This document shows positions 43,912 through 53,400 of a stretch of DNA of 64,000 nucleotides, piece after piece. Location: the NCBI RefSeq assembly GCF_003545765.1, contig NZ_QXIO01000003.1:1-64000 (forward strand), written 5' to 3'. The position numbers were made by a program, and so were the translations under genes. How positions within the stretch are numbered: the first letter of the stretch is position 1; the number at the start of each line of letters is the position of its first letter. The notes beneath the pieces were generated by a model that was not told the origin of the DNA, did no database searches, and saw only the letters and a list, made by a program, of their open reading frames with translations. The DNA comes from Colwellia sp. RSH04 (GTDB taxonomy: Bacteria > Pseudomonadota > Gammaproteobacteria > Enterobacterales > Alteromonadaceae).

Positions 43912-44459
43912 TAGTTGCCAACAATTGGCAGTGTTAGTTCGGAGAGATCAGGCGTTTACAATGAAGAGCTAACACTCATTAAGAGTGTGTTTGGCTGATA
44001 ATGCAAAGGCCAGAAGCTCTCCACTCATATACCTAATTTATTAGGTAACAGGTGACAGTTGTTGGGATTCAGCCCGATATTAACAATTGCAAAATATACT
44101 GTTAATAAACAACCGACAAAACCATCATCAAATATGGTTTTATCTCGGCGTTAATCCCCCTCGTTATAACTACTAGAGTTTGATCTCTATGTTTTATTAC
44201 CTAAAACAGTTATAACTACCTGGTTAACGCTCCTCTTCTGACCCCTTTGATAGTGCGTTGCTAACTATTTAAACGTAGACAACAAACCATCGAATAGGGA
44301 CAAGCGCTATTTAATCATTTTTTTAATTTCAGTTCAATCCGTAATACAGGCTTAATTCGCAATACTTGTGGGCTCTTGGGCTTTTCAGGTAGAATGCTTT
44401 CTTCTAACTTATGTAAGTATTTTCTTGTTTAGTACCTCACTCACCGTTATTAGGTTTTT
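43912..44459. other. intergenic region between dapA and rsmC
   Basis: 548 bases. The riboswitch fills 44009-44242, and 43912-44008 is its 3' expression platform with a 6-bp hairpin acactc/gagtgt near 43973-43989. The remaining 44243-44459 holds the divergent promoters, with no other structure that I can recognise. Confidence 0.6.
44009..44242 (-). ncRNA. lysine riboswitch (L box)
   Basis: On the minus strand, P1 is GUCAGAAG (44242-44235) paired with CUUCUGGC (44016-44009). The conserved core is readable: AGAGGAGCG directly after P1; GAGGGGGAUUAACGCCGA, matching the E. coli lysC leader's GAGGGGGUGCAUCGCCGAG; the hairpin GGGCUGAAUCCC (44075-44064), matching GGGGCUGAAUCCCC; then GUCACC and, near the 3' side, GUGGAGAGCUUCUGG against E. 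coli GGUGGAGCACUUCUGG. The aptamer is about 98 bases upstream of dapA. A 3' segment GAGAGCU can pair with AGCUCUU downstream (near 43966), and GGAGAG with CUCUCC (near 43941), so a competing fold is possible; the expression platform has no clear T-run and may act on translation. High lysine should switch the operon off. Confidence 0.92.
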
Positions 44460-45518
44460 ATGTCACATAGTCAATCTGGTTTATCCAATATCAGCCAAGT
44501 ACTACTTCGCACCCCACATTTACTTAGCGGACAATGCCCATTATTGGTCAATATGTCTGAAGATGGCTTTATAAACGAATACCTTGCGCTTAATCCAAAA
44601 AGTAAAATAAGCTGTTATAACACTAATTTCATTGACTATAGTGCGATATCCTCTCGTTATAAAGAGAATGTACACTGTGTTTTTGACAGTCAATATCAAT
44701 CAAAAACCTTACACGATTTAGTCATTATTACATTTCCTAAAAGTAAGGCCGAACTCCCCTTCACCTTAGCAATGATTGCCAATAGCTTAGCACCCAATGC
44801 AACCATATTAATGGTTGGAGAGAAGAAAGGTGGAATTCAATCAAGTAAGAAAGTTGTTATTGATTATATCGATAATTACCAAAAAATTGACTCTGCTCGC
44901 CATTGCATGTTATTTGCTGGAAGTATAGCTGAACAAGCGCGCTCAACCCCCTTTGACTTAGCGTCTTGGTATAAGCAATATCAACTTAATATTAATAACA
45001 TTAGTTTAACAATTGCTTCTCTTCCTGGCGTTTTTAGCCAAAAACAGCTAGACATAGGAACAGAATTATTACTGCAAAACTTACCACAAAAGATGTCAGG
45101 AAAAGTATTAGATTTTGGCTGTGGTGCAGGGGTTATCAGCTGTTTTATTGGCAAGACACATCCTGATTGCCAACTTTCTTTACTCGATGTTAACGCATTA
45201 GCTTTAACCTCTGCGATGAAAACACTCGAGATCAATGAGTTAACAGGTCAGGTATTTGCTTCTAATAGTTTATCTAGCGTAACTGAAAAGTATCAACATA
45301 TTGTTTCTAACCCTCCTTTTCACCAAGGCATAAAAACACATTATCATGCTACTGAGCAGTTTTTGTCAGGTATAAAAGCCAACATGTTACCCAAGGCTAA
45401 TATCACCATTGTCGCGAACAGTTTTTTACGATATCAACCAATTATGGAGCAATATATCGGCTCAACCGAGCAATTGCTTTGTAAAAAAGGATTCTTAATA
45501 TATAAAACACAGTGTTGA
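44460..45518 (+). CDS. rsmC: 16S rRNA m2G1207 methyltransferase
   Basis: 352 residues, two related methyltransferase-like halves as in RsmC. The degenerate N-terminal half (1-170) lacks an SAM site. The C-terminal half has the SAM motif VLDFGCGAGVISCFIG (about 217) and the catalytic NPPF motif IVSNPPFHQG (about 280). It methylates G1207 in helix 34 of 16S rRNA in the 30S subunit. Divergent from the lysine operon and likely monocistronic. Confidence 0.92.
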   Translation: MSHSQSGLSNISQVLLRTPHLLSGQCPLLVNMSEDGFINEYLALNPKSKISCYNTNFIDYSAISSRYKENVHCVFDSQYQSKTLHDLVIITFPKSKAELPFTLAMIANSLAPNATILMVGEKKGGIQSSKKVVIDYIDNYQKIDSARHCMLFAGSIAEQARSTPFDLASWYKQYQLNINNISLTIASLPGVFSQKQLDIGTELLLQNLPQKMSGKVLDFGCGAGVISCFIGKTHPDCQLSLLDVNALALTSAMKTLEINELTGQVFASNSLSSVTEKYQHIVSNPPFHQGIKTHYHATEQFLSGIKANMLPKANITIVANSFLRYQPIMEQYIGSTEQLLCKKGFLIYKTQC

Positions 45519-45639
45519 TAAGTTATTAACATTCGAAATAATAGTCGTGTTGAGTATGATAAAGGTTGAATTCTTAAGCTTTTTAAACAATTATCATATA
45601 TAGATTCCTACTTATTTGAATAAGCTGGTAAGCCCAAAT

Positions 45640-47286
45640 ATGTCAACGATTACAAAAATAAAATCTCTGCGTAGTTATTACCTTAATTATATTATTGGTC
45701 TTATTGGTGTGGTTTTATTGACTTCATTTATTGTCATTATTGAAAAAAGTCACGAGTTTGAGAGTCAACTATTAGAACAGGAAGCGCAATCTTGGGCTAA
45801 ATATATCGCTAAGCAAAGTGCACCGTATTTACAAGGTAATATTGAAAAACATCATGGTGAATTAAAAGATAAACTCAAGCAAATTCTGTTTACCCAAAAA
45901 ATCAATAGAGTTCATATTTACCGTGTTACCGAAGATCAGAATGCGGAGTTTTTCACTAGCTATAACCGAAACCACAACTTTCCTGCCATTACAAACAAAA
46001 TTGATGAAATAGGAAAATTAACATCTGTTCGTTATCAAGGTAACTACTTAGAGTTGATGCGAAAAATAACAGTTAATAATAAAGTGGTTGGTCATGTCTA
46101 CTTACAAGCAAGTTTAGCTGATACAAATAACCTGCTAAAAAAACTAACTTATCTTGCCTTTATGCTTATGACGATTGCGATTATATTAGCAGTATTTATC
46201 GCACTAAAAATATATAACAATTCTCAAAAGCCGGTTATCTCCTTAATTGAGGGGTTACAGCAAATATCTCAAAGCAAAAACTATAGCCTAAGACTCGAAC
46301 AACAATCCTTCACTGAACTTGATATATTAGCGCAAAATATTAATATTTTACTCAACAGAACAGAAAAGCATATTGCCAACATTGAAGATGCACAAAAACA
46401 TGCGATTGACATAAACGATGAGTTAAAAGAAAAGGTAAATTCAAGAACTGATGCCCTGAAGGAGTCAAACCAAGAGTTATTATCTACGTTAGAAAAGCTT
46501 CATCAATTCCAAGGTCAGCTTGTTGAAACAGAAAAAATGGCTTCTTTAGGTGATATGGTGGCAGGTATCGCTCATGAGGTTAATACCCCCATTGGCCTTG
46601 GCGTAACTGCATCGAGTCTACTTGCCGACAAACTTAAAGAGATAAAAACCGCCTTCGAAGAAAAAACATTAAAATCCAGTCAGTTGAAGAAGTTTCTTAA
46701 TGATGGTGAAGAAAATGTTTCTATCATTTTTAGAAATTTAGAACGGGCCGCCAAGTTAATATCAAGCTTTAAGAAGGTTGCCGTTGACCAATCTAGTGCC
46801 GAATCAAGAACGTTTAATGTTAAAGAGTTATTAGATGAAATATTAATAACACTCGCAGCGAAACTTAAATCATCTTCAGTCAGTTACCAATTAGAATGCC
46901 CAAGTAATTTAGTAGTTACTAGTAAGCCAGGACCTATCAATCAAATTTTAATTAACCTTATTTTAAATTCTATTTATCATGCATTTGAAGGTGTTGAGGA
47001 CAGAGCTATTGAAATTAAAGTCATGAGCTTGAGCGATCAACTTCATATGGTATATAGCGATAATGGTGTCGGTATTAATGAGGCGATTAAAGCGAGAATT
47101 TTTGAACCCTTCACAACAACCAAACGCGGCTCAGGTGGCAGTGGCTTAGGTATGCATTTAGTCTATAACCTTGTAACACAAGCGTTAGATGGTCACATTA
47201 ACGTAGAGAGTGAGTTAAATGAAGGGGTAAGTTTTGATATAACTTTCCCTGTAAAAATTGAAGCCTATCAACAAAATGACAACTAA
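45640..47286 (+). CDS. membrane sensor histidine kinase upstream of arcA
   Basis: 548 residues from the ATG at 45640 (a TTG at 45616 is upstream). A membrane helix (YIIGLIGVVLLTSFIVII), a periplasmic sensor of about 135 residues, a second helix (LAFMLMTIAIILAVFIAL), a linker with HAMP-like coiled coil, and a long coiled coil to the H-box GDMVAGIAHEVNTP. The ATPase domain has LILNSIYHAFEG, DNGVGI and GSGGSGLGMHLVYN. It has no receiver or HPt domain. It precedes arcA by 117 bases in the same direction; whether it feeds ArcA is unknown. It is not ArcB and not an ArcS-like hybrid. Confidence 0.85.
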   Translation: MSTITKIKSLRSYYLNYIIGLIGVVLLTSFIVIIEKSHEFESQLLEQEAQSWAKYIAKQSAPYLQGNIEKHHGELKDKLKQILFTQKINRVHIYRVTEDQNAEFFTSYNRNHNFPAITNKIDEIGKLTSVRYQGNYLELMRKITVNNKVVGHVYLQASLADTNNLLKKLTYLAFMLMTIAIILAVFIALKIYNNSQKPVISLIEGLQQISQSKNYSLRLEQQSFTELDILAQNINILLNRTEKHIANIEDAQKHAIDINDELKEKVNSRTDALKESNQELLSTLEKLHQFQGQLVETEKMASLGDMVAGIAHEVNTPIGLGVTASSLLADKLKEIKTAFEEKTLKSSQLKKFLNDGEENVSIIFRNLERAAKLISSFKKVAVDQSSAESRTFNVKELLDEILITLAAKLKSSSVSYQLECPSNLVVTSKPGPINQILINLILNSIYHAFEGVEDRAIEIKVMSLSDQLHMVYSDNGVGINEAIKARIFEPFTTTKRGSGGSGLGMHLVYNLVTQALDGHINVESELNEGVSFDITFPVKIEAYQQNDN

Positions 47287-47329
47287 ACCTATGTCTCGAT
47301 TGTTTTTTTGAACTGACTTAGCTAACATA

Positions 47330-47344
47330 GTTAAATAAATGTTA
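47330..47344 (+). promoter_or_regulatory. ArcA-box-like sequence upstream of arcA
   Basis: GTTAAATAAATGTTA matches the E. coli ArcA consensus GTTAATTAAATGTTA at 14 of 15 positions. Two GTTAA direct repeats begin at 47330 and 47341. It lies about 60 bases upstream of the arcA ATG, suggesting autoregulation. Confidence 0.55.
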
Positions 47345-47403
47345 ATAATGTCCAGCACTTCAATCTATAAGGTTCTGACATATAAAACTGGTGTATAAAA
47401 AAG

Positions 47404-48108
47404 ATGGAAACTTACCAAATTCTCATCGTTGAAGATGAAGATGTAACTCGGTTCAACTTACGTAATTTATTTGAAGCTGAGGGCTATCAGGTATTCGAGG
47501 CGATAGATGGTGAATCCATGGCTCAACAGCTTGAGCAGAATGCTATTAATTTAGTCATTATGGATATTAATTTACCAGGAAAAAACGGGTTATTACTTGC
47601 TCGTGAACTCACTAAAAATAGAGATTTAGGGCTGATTTTCTTAACTGGAAGAGATAGTGATATAGATAAAGTTTTAGGGTTAGAAATAGGTGCAGATGAT
47701 TATCTCACCAAACCATTTAACCCTAGAGAGTTAACAATAAGAGCTAGAAATATCTTAAACCGTATTGGCCAACCGAGATCAGAAGAAGAAACCAGCAGTG
47801 TTATTACTTTCAATCAATGGACATTAGATGGTAACTCTCGACAAATGACTAGCCCAACAGGTGAAATCATTGCTATACCTCGAGGTGAATTTCGTGCGTT
47901 AAACTTGCTCATTAAAAATGCAGGTAAAATTATATCTCGTCAAGAATTGATTAAAGAAATGACCGGAAGAGATCTTCGTGAAAACGATAGAACTGTTGAT
48001 GTAACGATAAGACGTTTACGCAAGCACTTTGAATCTATAGATAATGCCAGTGAACTAATTAATACTATTCATGGTGAAGGTTACCGATTTGTAGGCACAA
48101 TAGATTAA
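47404..48108 (+). CDS. arcA: aerobic respiration response regulator ArcA
   Basis: 234 residues. The receiver has IVEDEDVTR, the phospho-Asp in [58 protein letters not shown], and the winged helix has [25 protein letters not shown] and TIHGEGYRF. These segments are almost the same as in E. coli ArcA, so the assignment is firm. It represses respiratory and TCA genes and activates microaerobic genes when phosphorylated. No arcB-like hybrid lies here; a free HPt gene is convergent just downstream. Confidence 0.96.
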   Translation: METYQILIVEDEDVTRFNLRNLFEAEGYQVFEAIDGESMAQQLEQNAINLVIMDINLPGKNGLLLARELTKNRDLGLIFLTGRDSDIDKVLGLEIGADDYLTKPFNPRELTIRARNILNRIGQPRSEEETSSVITFNQWTLDGNSRQMTSPTGEIIAIPRGEFRALNLLIKNAGKIISRQELIKEMTGRDLRENDRTVDVTIRRLRKHFESIDNASELINTIHGEGYRFVGTID

Positions 48109-48139
48109 CAGCTAACTAAACATACAAGCATAAATAATG

Positions 48140-48170
48140 AAGGGTGGCCTATTAGCCACTCTTTTTTTAT
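48140..48170 (+). terminator. arcA terminator
   Basis: Stem aagggtggc (48140-48148) / gccactctt (48155-48163), loop ctatta, then a run of T to 48169. Confidence 0.85.
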
Positions 48171-48183
48171 ATTCTTTACAGGG

Positions 48184-48573
48184 TCAATCCAAATTAAGCC
48201 AATCTTGAAATGCATTGATAGCAAGTTGGTTTTCATTTTCTAACACTAACAAACACTCTGCTTTTTCAGCTTGACTTGCAGTGGACTTTTCTAAAGCAAC
48301 TAATTGCTTATGTAACTGTAATAAACCAACACTTGCTGATGCACCTTTCATTTTATGACAATGCTCTTGCCAAAGCTGACTATCATCTGCTACTTGTGCT
48401 TTTTTTATATCTGCCAAGTATACTTTTGCTTGTTGTTGATAAAGCGCGAACATTTGTTCAACAATATTTTTTCCTAGGCTATCTACATATCCCTGTAAAA
48501 GTGCAATATCAAGTAGTGGTAGTGTTTGTTCTGAATTCACAGCAACCCCATTTATAATATGAAAGAGCACCAC
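48184..48573 (-). CDS. hptA: free-standing HPt phosphotransfer protein, HptA-like
   Basis: Up to 129 residues; no ATG is present, GTG at 48573 and GTG at 48540 (after a GGGG ribosome-site-like run) are the candidate starts. A single HPt domain: phospho-His in WQEHCHKMKGASASVG (HxxKGxxxxxG pattern), followed by helical packing segments LLQLHKQLVALEK. In Shewanella, ArcB's HPt function is split off as HptA, which moves phosphate from the hybrid kinase ArcS to ArcA. The gene is convergent with arcA, 76 bases away, so the same ArcA phosphorelay role is strongly inferred. Confidence 0.85.
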   Translation of the reverse strand: MVLFHIINGVAVNSEQTLPLLDIALLQGYVDSLGKNIVEQMFALYQQQAKVYLADIKKAQVADDSQLWQEHCHKMKGASASVGLLQLHKQLVALEKSTASQAEKAECLLVLENENQLAINAFQDWLNLD

Positions 48574-48874
48574 TTTACCTAAATTAGTTCACTTCAACAA
48601 GCCAGTAATAAGTCACTGAAAAGCCGATTTTTATTCTCGTAAAACCTTCTTTACAAATTTAGTTAATGTACTGAAAAATATGGCCATATTGTATTTTTAT
48701 AACAATTAATACTAACCTAATCACAACAATAGTTAGAACAATAATGATCCGTATTAAAAAATAAGCTAGAATATGCGCCCTTAGATTTACTTGTGGTAGG
48801 GGCTTAAGTTAATCCTTGTTTAGCTTTAACGCCTACCTACTTATTTTATATATTTTTATTAATGCGGAGCCGTA
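48574..48874. other. intergenic region and folE2 leader
   Basis: 301 bases between divergent hptA and folE2 genes. A TAGAAT -10 candidate is at 48767-48772, and a long imperfect hairpin in the presumed leader is listed separately. Confidence 0.5.
48795..48837 (+). promoter_or_regulatory. long imperfect hairpin in the folE2 leader
   Basis: Arms ggtaggggcttaagttaa (48795-48812) and ttagctttaacgcctacc (48820-48837) pair at about 14 of 18 positions. The 3' end is about 37 bases before the folE2 ATG. Possible attenuator or structured leader; no known riboswitch class recognised. Confidence 0.4.
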
Positions 48875-49801
48875 ATGCCGACATCCATGCCTGATATTGC
48901 AAACCATACTACAGCCCAAACCGAAGGTACGCTCGATTGGGTTGGCATGAGTAATATAGAAATGCCTATAATGGTTGCCTCTAATGGTGAAGCAGAGCGT
49001 ATGGTTTCAGCGCATGTTGATGCTTTTGTAAACCTAAAAGAAGCGCAAGCTAAAGGCATTCATATGTCTCGCTTATATTTATTACTTGATGAGCTTTCAA
49101 CTAATGGCACGTTAACTTACCAAAGTTTAGTTACCTTGTTAGATGGCTTTATTTCAAGTCACGATGATTTATCTGATCAAGCTAAAGTGCAATTCAATTT
49201 TGAATACCATTTACGTAGAAAGTCATTAGTTAGTGGTAAAGAAGGTTGGAAAGCTTACCCTGTTACCATAACAGGTCTTCTAAATAAAGGTCAGCTAACG
49301 GTTGAACTAGCAATTGATGTGCGTTATTCATCAACTTGTCCTTGTTCAGCTGCACTAGCAAGACAATTAATTCAACAAGCATTTCAAGACAAATTTTCTA
49401 CTCAAAATGAACTTGCTTTAGCAGATGTTCACGAATGGTTAGGCACCACTGAAGGAATAGTCGCAACTCCGCATTCTCAACGTTCTGTTGCTGAGGTTAA
49501 AGTAAAACTTAATAGCGAAGTGAATGATTTTCCTATTACTTACCTAGTTGATGTTATAGAAGAGTCATTGCAAACTCCCGTGCAAGCGGCAGTAAAACGT
49601 GAAGATGAACAAGAGTTTGCACGTCTTAATGGTCAAAACTTAATGTTTTGTGAAGATGCGGCAAGACGTTTACAGTACAGTATGAATCAAACAACGCAGT
49701 TTGATGATTTTTGGCTCAAAATAAACCACCTTGAATCTTTACATGCTCATGATGCGGTGAGTATTACAACCAAAGGTGTAACTGACGGTTATCAGCCTTA
49801 A
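48875..49801 (+). CDS. folE2: GTP cyclohydrolase FolE2 (type IB)
   Basis: 308 residues with the FolE2 (COG1469) pattern: [14 protein letters not shown] at the start, [14 protein letters not shown] with the conserved active-site Cys, and [12 protein letters not shown]. It converts GTP to dihydroneopterin triphosphate for folate (and queuosine) synthesis and, unlike FolE, can use metals other than zinc, so it is typically made under zinc limitation. No Zur box was found upstream; a structured leader is present instead. Followed by a strong terminator. Confidence 0.94.
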   Translation: MPTSMPDIANHTTAQTEGTLDWVGMSNIEMPIMVASNGEAERMVSAHVDAFVNLKEAQAKGIHMSRLYLLLDELSTNGTLTYQSLVTLLDGFISSHDDLSDQAKVQFNFEYHLRRKSLVSGKEGWKAYPVTITGLLNKGQLTVELAIDVRYSSTCPCSAALARQLIQQAFQDKFSTQNELALADVHEWLGTTEGIVATPHSQRSVAEVKVKLNSEVNDFPITYLVDVIEESLQTPVQAAVKREDEQEFARLNGQNLMFCEDAARRLQYSMNQTTQFDDFWLKINHLESLHAHDAVSITTKGVTDGYQP

Positions 49802-49850
49802 TATTAACTAGCCTATCTTCAATAACGCAAAACAAGAATAGTTAAACATT

Positions 49851-49880
49851 AAACCAATAGTAACTCCTATTGGTTTTTTT
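49851..49880 (+). terminator. folE2 terminator
   Basis: Stem aaaccaatag (49851-49860) / ctattggttt (49867-49876), loop taactc, then a T-run to 49880. Confidence 0.88.
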
Positions 49881-50414
49881 ATGTTTGCCAATCAAGTTGC
49901 AAGCAGCAATGCCCGTTCATCAAAGGGCAATACATGCATCTCATACCTATAGTTGATAAAACATTCGACCGCTTAAAGGCTTAAGGTTTCATTTCTAGTT
50001 TTCTTTCTGTACTTCTATTTTATATCAAACATTAAAAAATAACATAGATATCCTGTTTTACACTATTATAAACTGAATAAATATTGAATATTCCTAAAAA
50101 CTATATAACCAACCAAAATGTAATAAAATTACAATAAAATAGTGTTTTATTTGTAATTTAAATAACAAAAAACACATTAAGCACGGAAAAACAATAAGTT
50201 AACAATATAGGTACTCAATAATAATTATTAAAAGCTTACAAATAATGAAAATAAATTACGAGCAAAAGCTCTATTTAAATTGACCTTTCACCTATTAGTC
50301 GGTAATGTTGAAAGTTCCACTTACTTTAAATAAGAGTATTTATGCATTTTTTTCATGCCTTTATTCTCTTCCATTCGTCCTGTGAGTAAGTTGAATATAT
50401 TTTAGGAGAAAAAA
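49881..50414. other. long AT-rich region upstream of gltB
   Basis: 534 bases containing an AT-rich core of A/T tracts (about 50030-50290) directly upstream of gltBD. No known operator can be picked out with confidence. A good ribosome site (AGGAGA) precedes the gltB ATG. Such AT-rich tracts can bind Lrp or H-NS-like proteins. Confidence 0.45.
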
Positions 50415-53400
50415 ATGCAGCTTTATGATCATAGCGTCCAAAAGGACAATTGTGGCTTTGGCTTAATTGCCCATCAACAAGGTGAAACCAGTCACAAATT
50501 AATTAAGACAGCTATTTCTGCTCTTGATCGTATGCAACATCGCGGCGGTATTGCTGCCGATGGTAAAACAGGTGATGGTTGTGGATTATTATTACAAAAA
50601 CCAGATAGTTTTTTCCGCGCCGTCGCTGAAGATAATAATTGGAAGCTAGGTAAGAAATATGCGGTTGGGATGATTTTCTTAAATCCAGATCCAATCGAAG
50701 CTGCATTATCTAAAAAGGTTCTAGAAGAAGAACTCGCCAATGAGAGCTTAACTCTAGTCGGTTGGAGAACAGTACCTGTTGATACCTCAGTATTAGGTGA
50801 AATAGCCTTAGGCAATTTACCAAAAATAGAACAAGTATTTGTTGATGCACCTCCAGGATGGAGAAATAGAGACTTAGAACGTCGCTTATATATGGCACGT
50901 CGTCGTGCAGAAAAACGTATCACTGATGACAGATTCTACGTTGCCAGTCTGTCATGTTTAGTAACTATCTACAAAGGCTTAATGATGCCGGTAGATTTAC
51001 CAAACTTTTATTTAGACCTTGCTGATATTCGTATGCAAACAGCAATATGTGTATTTCATCAACGTTTCTCAACCAATACTTCTCCTCAATGGCATTTAGC
51101 ACAGCCATTTCGTTACTTAGCTCATAATGGTGAAATAAATACCATTAATGGTAACCGTCAGTGGAGTCGTGCACGTACTTACCGATTTAAGTCTCCGCTA
51201 TTACCTGATTTACAAGATGCCGCACCTTTTGTTGGTCAAAGTGGCTCAGATTCTTCATCATTAGATAACATGCTAGAACTATTTTTAGCTGGTGGTATGG
51301 ATTTATACCGTGCAATGCGTTTGCTTATGCCTCCTGCTTGGCAAAACAATCCCTTAATGGATGACGAATTACGTGCTTTTTATGAATTTAACTCGATGCA
51401 CATGGAACCATGGGACGGCCCAGCAGGGGTAGTTATGACCAATGGCCGTCATGTGGCCTGTAACTTAGATAGAAACGGTCTGCGACCTGCCCGCTACGTT
51501 ATTACCCGAAACGGTTTTATCACCTTAGCTTCTGAAGTTGGTATTTGGGACTATGGTGAAGATGAAGTCGTAGAAAAAGGACGCGTTGGACCCGGCGAAA
51601 TGCTCGCTTTAGATACCTACACAGGTAAGTTGTTTAACTCGTCTGATATTGATAACGATCTTAAAGAGCGCCATACATATCGTGACTGGTTAAACAAAAA
51701 TATTCGACGCCTTGTGCCATTTGACGAACTTGAAGCCAACCTCATTGGCACGCGTGTTTTTTCAGATGAAGAAATGGCGCAATTCCATAAAATGTTTAAT
51801 TACAGTTATGAAGAAATTCATCAGGTGATTAAAACACTGGCAGAAAATGGTCAAGAAGCTACAGGTTCTATGGGTGACGACACGCCAATGGCTGTGCTTT
51901 CATCACAACCACGCACCATTTACGATTATTTCCGTCAACAGTTTGCTCAAGTTACTAACCCACCAATTGATCCATTACGTGAACGTTATGTCATGTCATT
52001 AGGTACCTGTATTGGTCGTGAGCATAATGTTTTTAATGAAACCTCAGGGCATGCCGATCGTATGCTCTTTTCAACGCCTGTACTTATGTACACAGGCTTG
52101 AAGCAATTAAGAGAGCTTGATCCTGAGCATTATCGTTCTGACACGCTAACATTAACCTATGATGCTGAAGAAGGTCTAGAAGCAGCCATAAAACGACTTT
52201 GTAATGAAGCAGAGAATTTAGTAAGAGATAAGCACACTGTAATATTAGTTTTATCAGACAGACAAATCCATCCGGGTTTACTCGTTATACCTGCAGCAAT
52301 GGCTGTTGGTGCTGTACAAAAACGGTTAGTCGACCAACAACTTCGTTGTGACTCTAACATTATTGTTGAAACCGCCTCAGTACGTGATTCACATCAATAC
52401 GCTGTACTACTTGGATTAGGTGCAACGGCAATTTATCCGTACTTAGCGTTTGAGACCATTGAACAGCTAGTAGAGCAAGGTCAAATTGATTTAAGTGCTC
52501 GCGATGCTATTGTCAATTACCGAGAAGGCATTAATAAAGGCTTGTTGAAAATCCTATCTAAAATGGGCATCTCAACAATTGCCAGTTATCGCTGTGCTGG
52601 CTTATTTGAAGTTATCGGTCTTAATGACGACATCATGCAATTGTGTTTTAGCGATTTACCAAGTCGAATTAAAGGTGCTGACTTTAAAGATATTGAACAA
52701 GACCTGATTAACTTAGCACGCAAAGCCTTTTTACCACATCAAAAAATGAGCCATGGTGGTTTATTAAAATACGTTCATGGTGGTGAATATCACGCCTTTA
52801 ATCCTGATGTGGTTAACTATTTGCAACGTGCAGTACAAAATGGCGACTACAGTGACTATAGAAAATTTGCCGAAGAAGTGAATGAGCGCCCTATCGCTAT
52901 GCTTCGTGATTTACTGCAATTTAAAGAAGACACTGAACAAATCAGTTTAGATAAAGTAGAAAGCGAAAGTGAAATGTTTAAACGCTTTGACTCTGCTGCA
53001 ATGTCTATTGGTGCATTAAGTCCAGAAGCACATGAAGCTTTAGCTATCGCAATGAACCGTTTAGGCGGTTATTCTAATTCAGGTGAAGGTGGTGAAGACG
53101 AACGCCGTTTTGGCACCGTTAAGAATTCTCGTATAAAACAAATTGCCTCAGGCCGATTTGGCGTAACACCGCATTATTTAGTAAATGCTGACGTGCTACA
53201 AATTAAAGTAGCACAAGGCGCTAAGCCTGGTGAAGGTGGTCAATTGCCGGGTGATAAAGTATCTCCGCTTATCGCTAAATTGCGTTATTCAGTCCCTGGC
53301 GTCACCTTAATATCTCCACCGCCACACCATGACATTTATTCTATTGAAGATTTAGCTCAGCTAATTTTCGATTTGAAACAAGTTAACCCGAAAGCTGTCA

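Noticed and set aside
45640-47286. ArcB or ArcS for the kinase before arcA
   Set aside because: It lacks the receiver, HPt and PAS modules of ArcB and the large sensor of ArcS, so it was listed as an unassigned kinase.
48875-49801. Zur control of folE2
   Set aside because: No TGTTATANTATAACA-like palindrome was seen upstream of folE2; the Zur-type box in the window belongs to the TonB receptor region.
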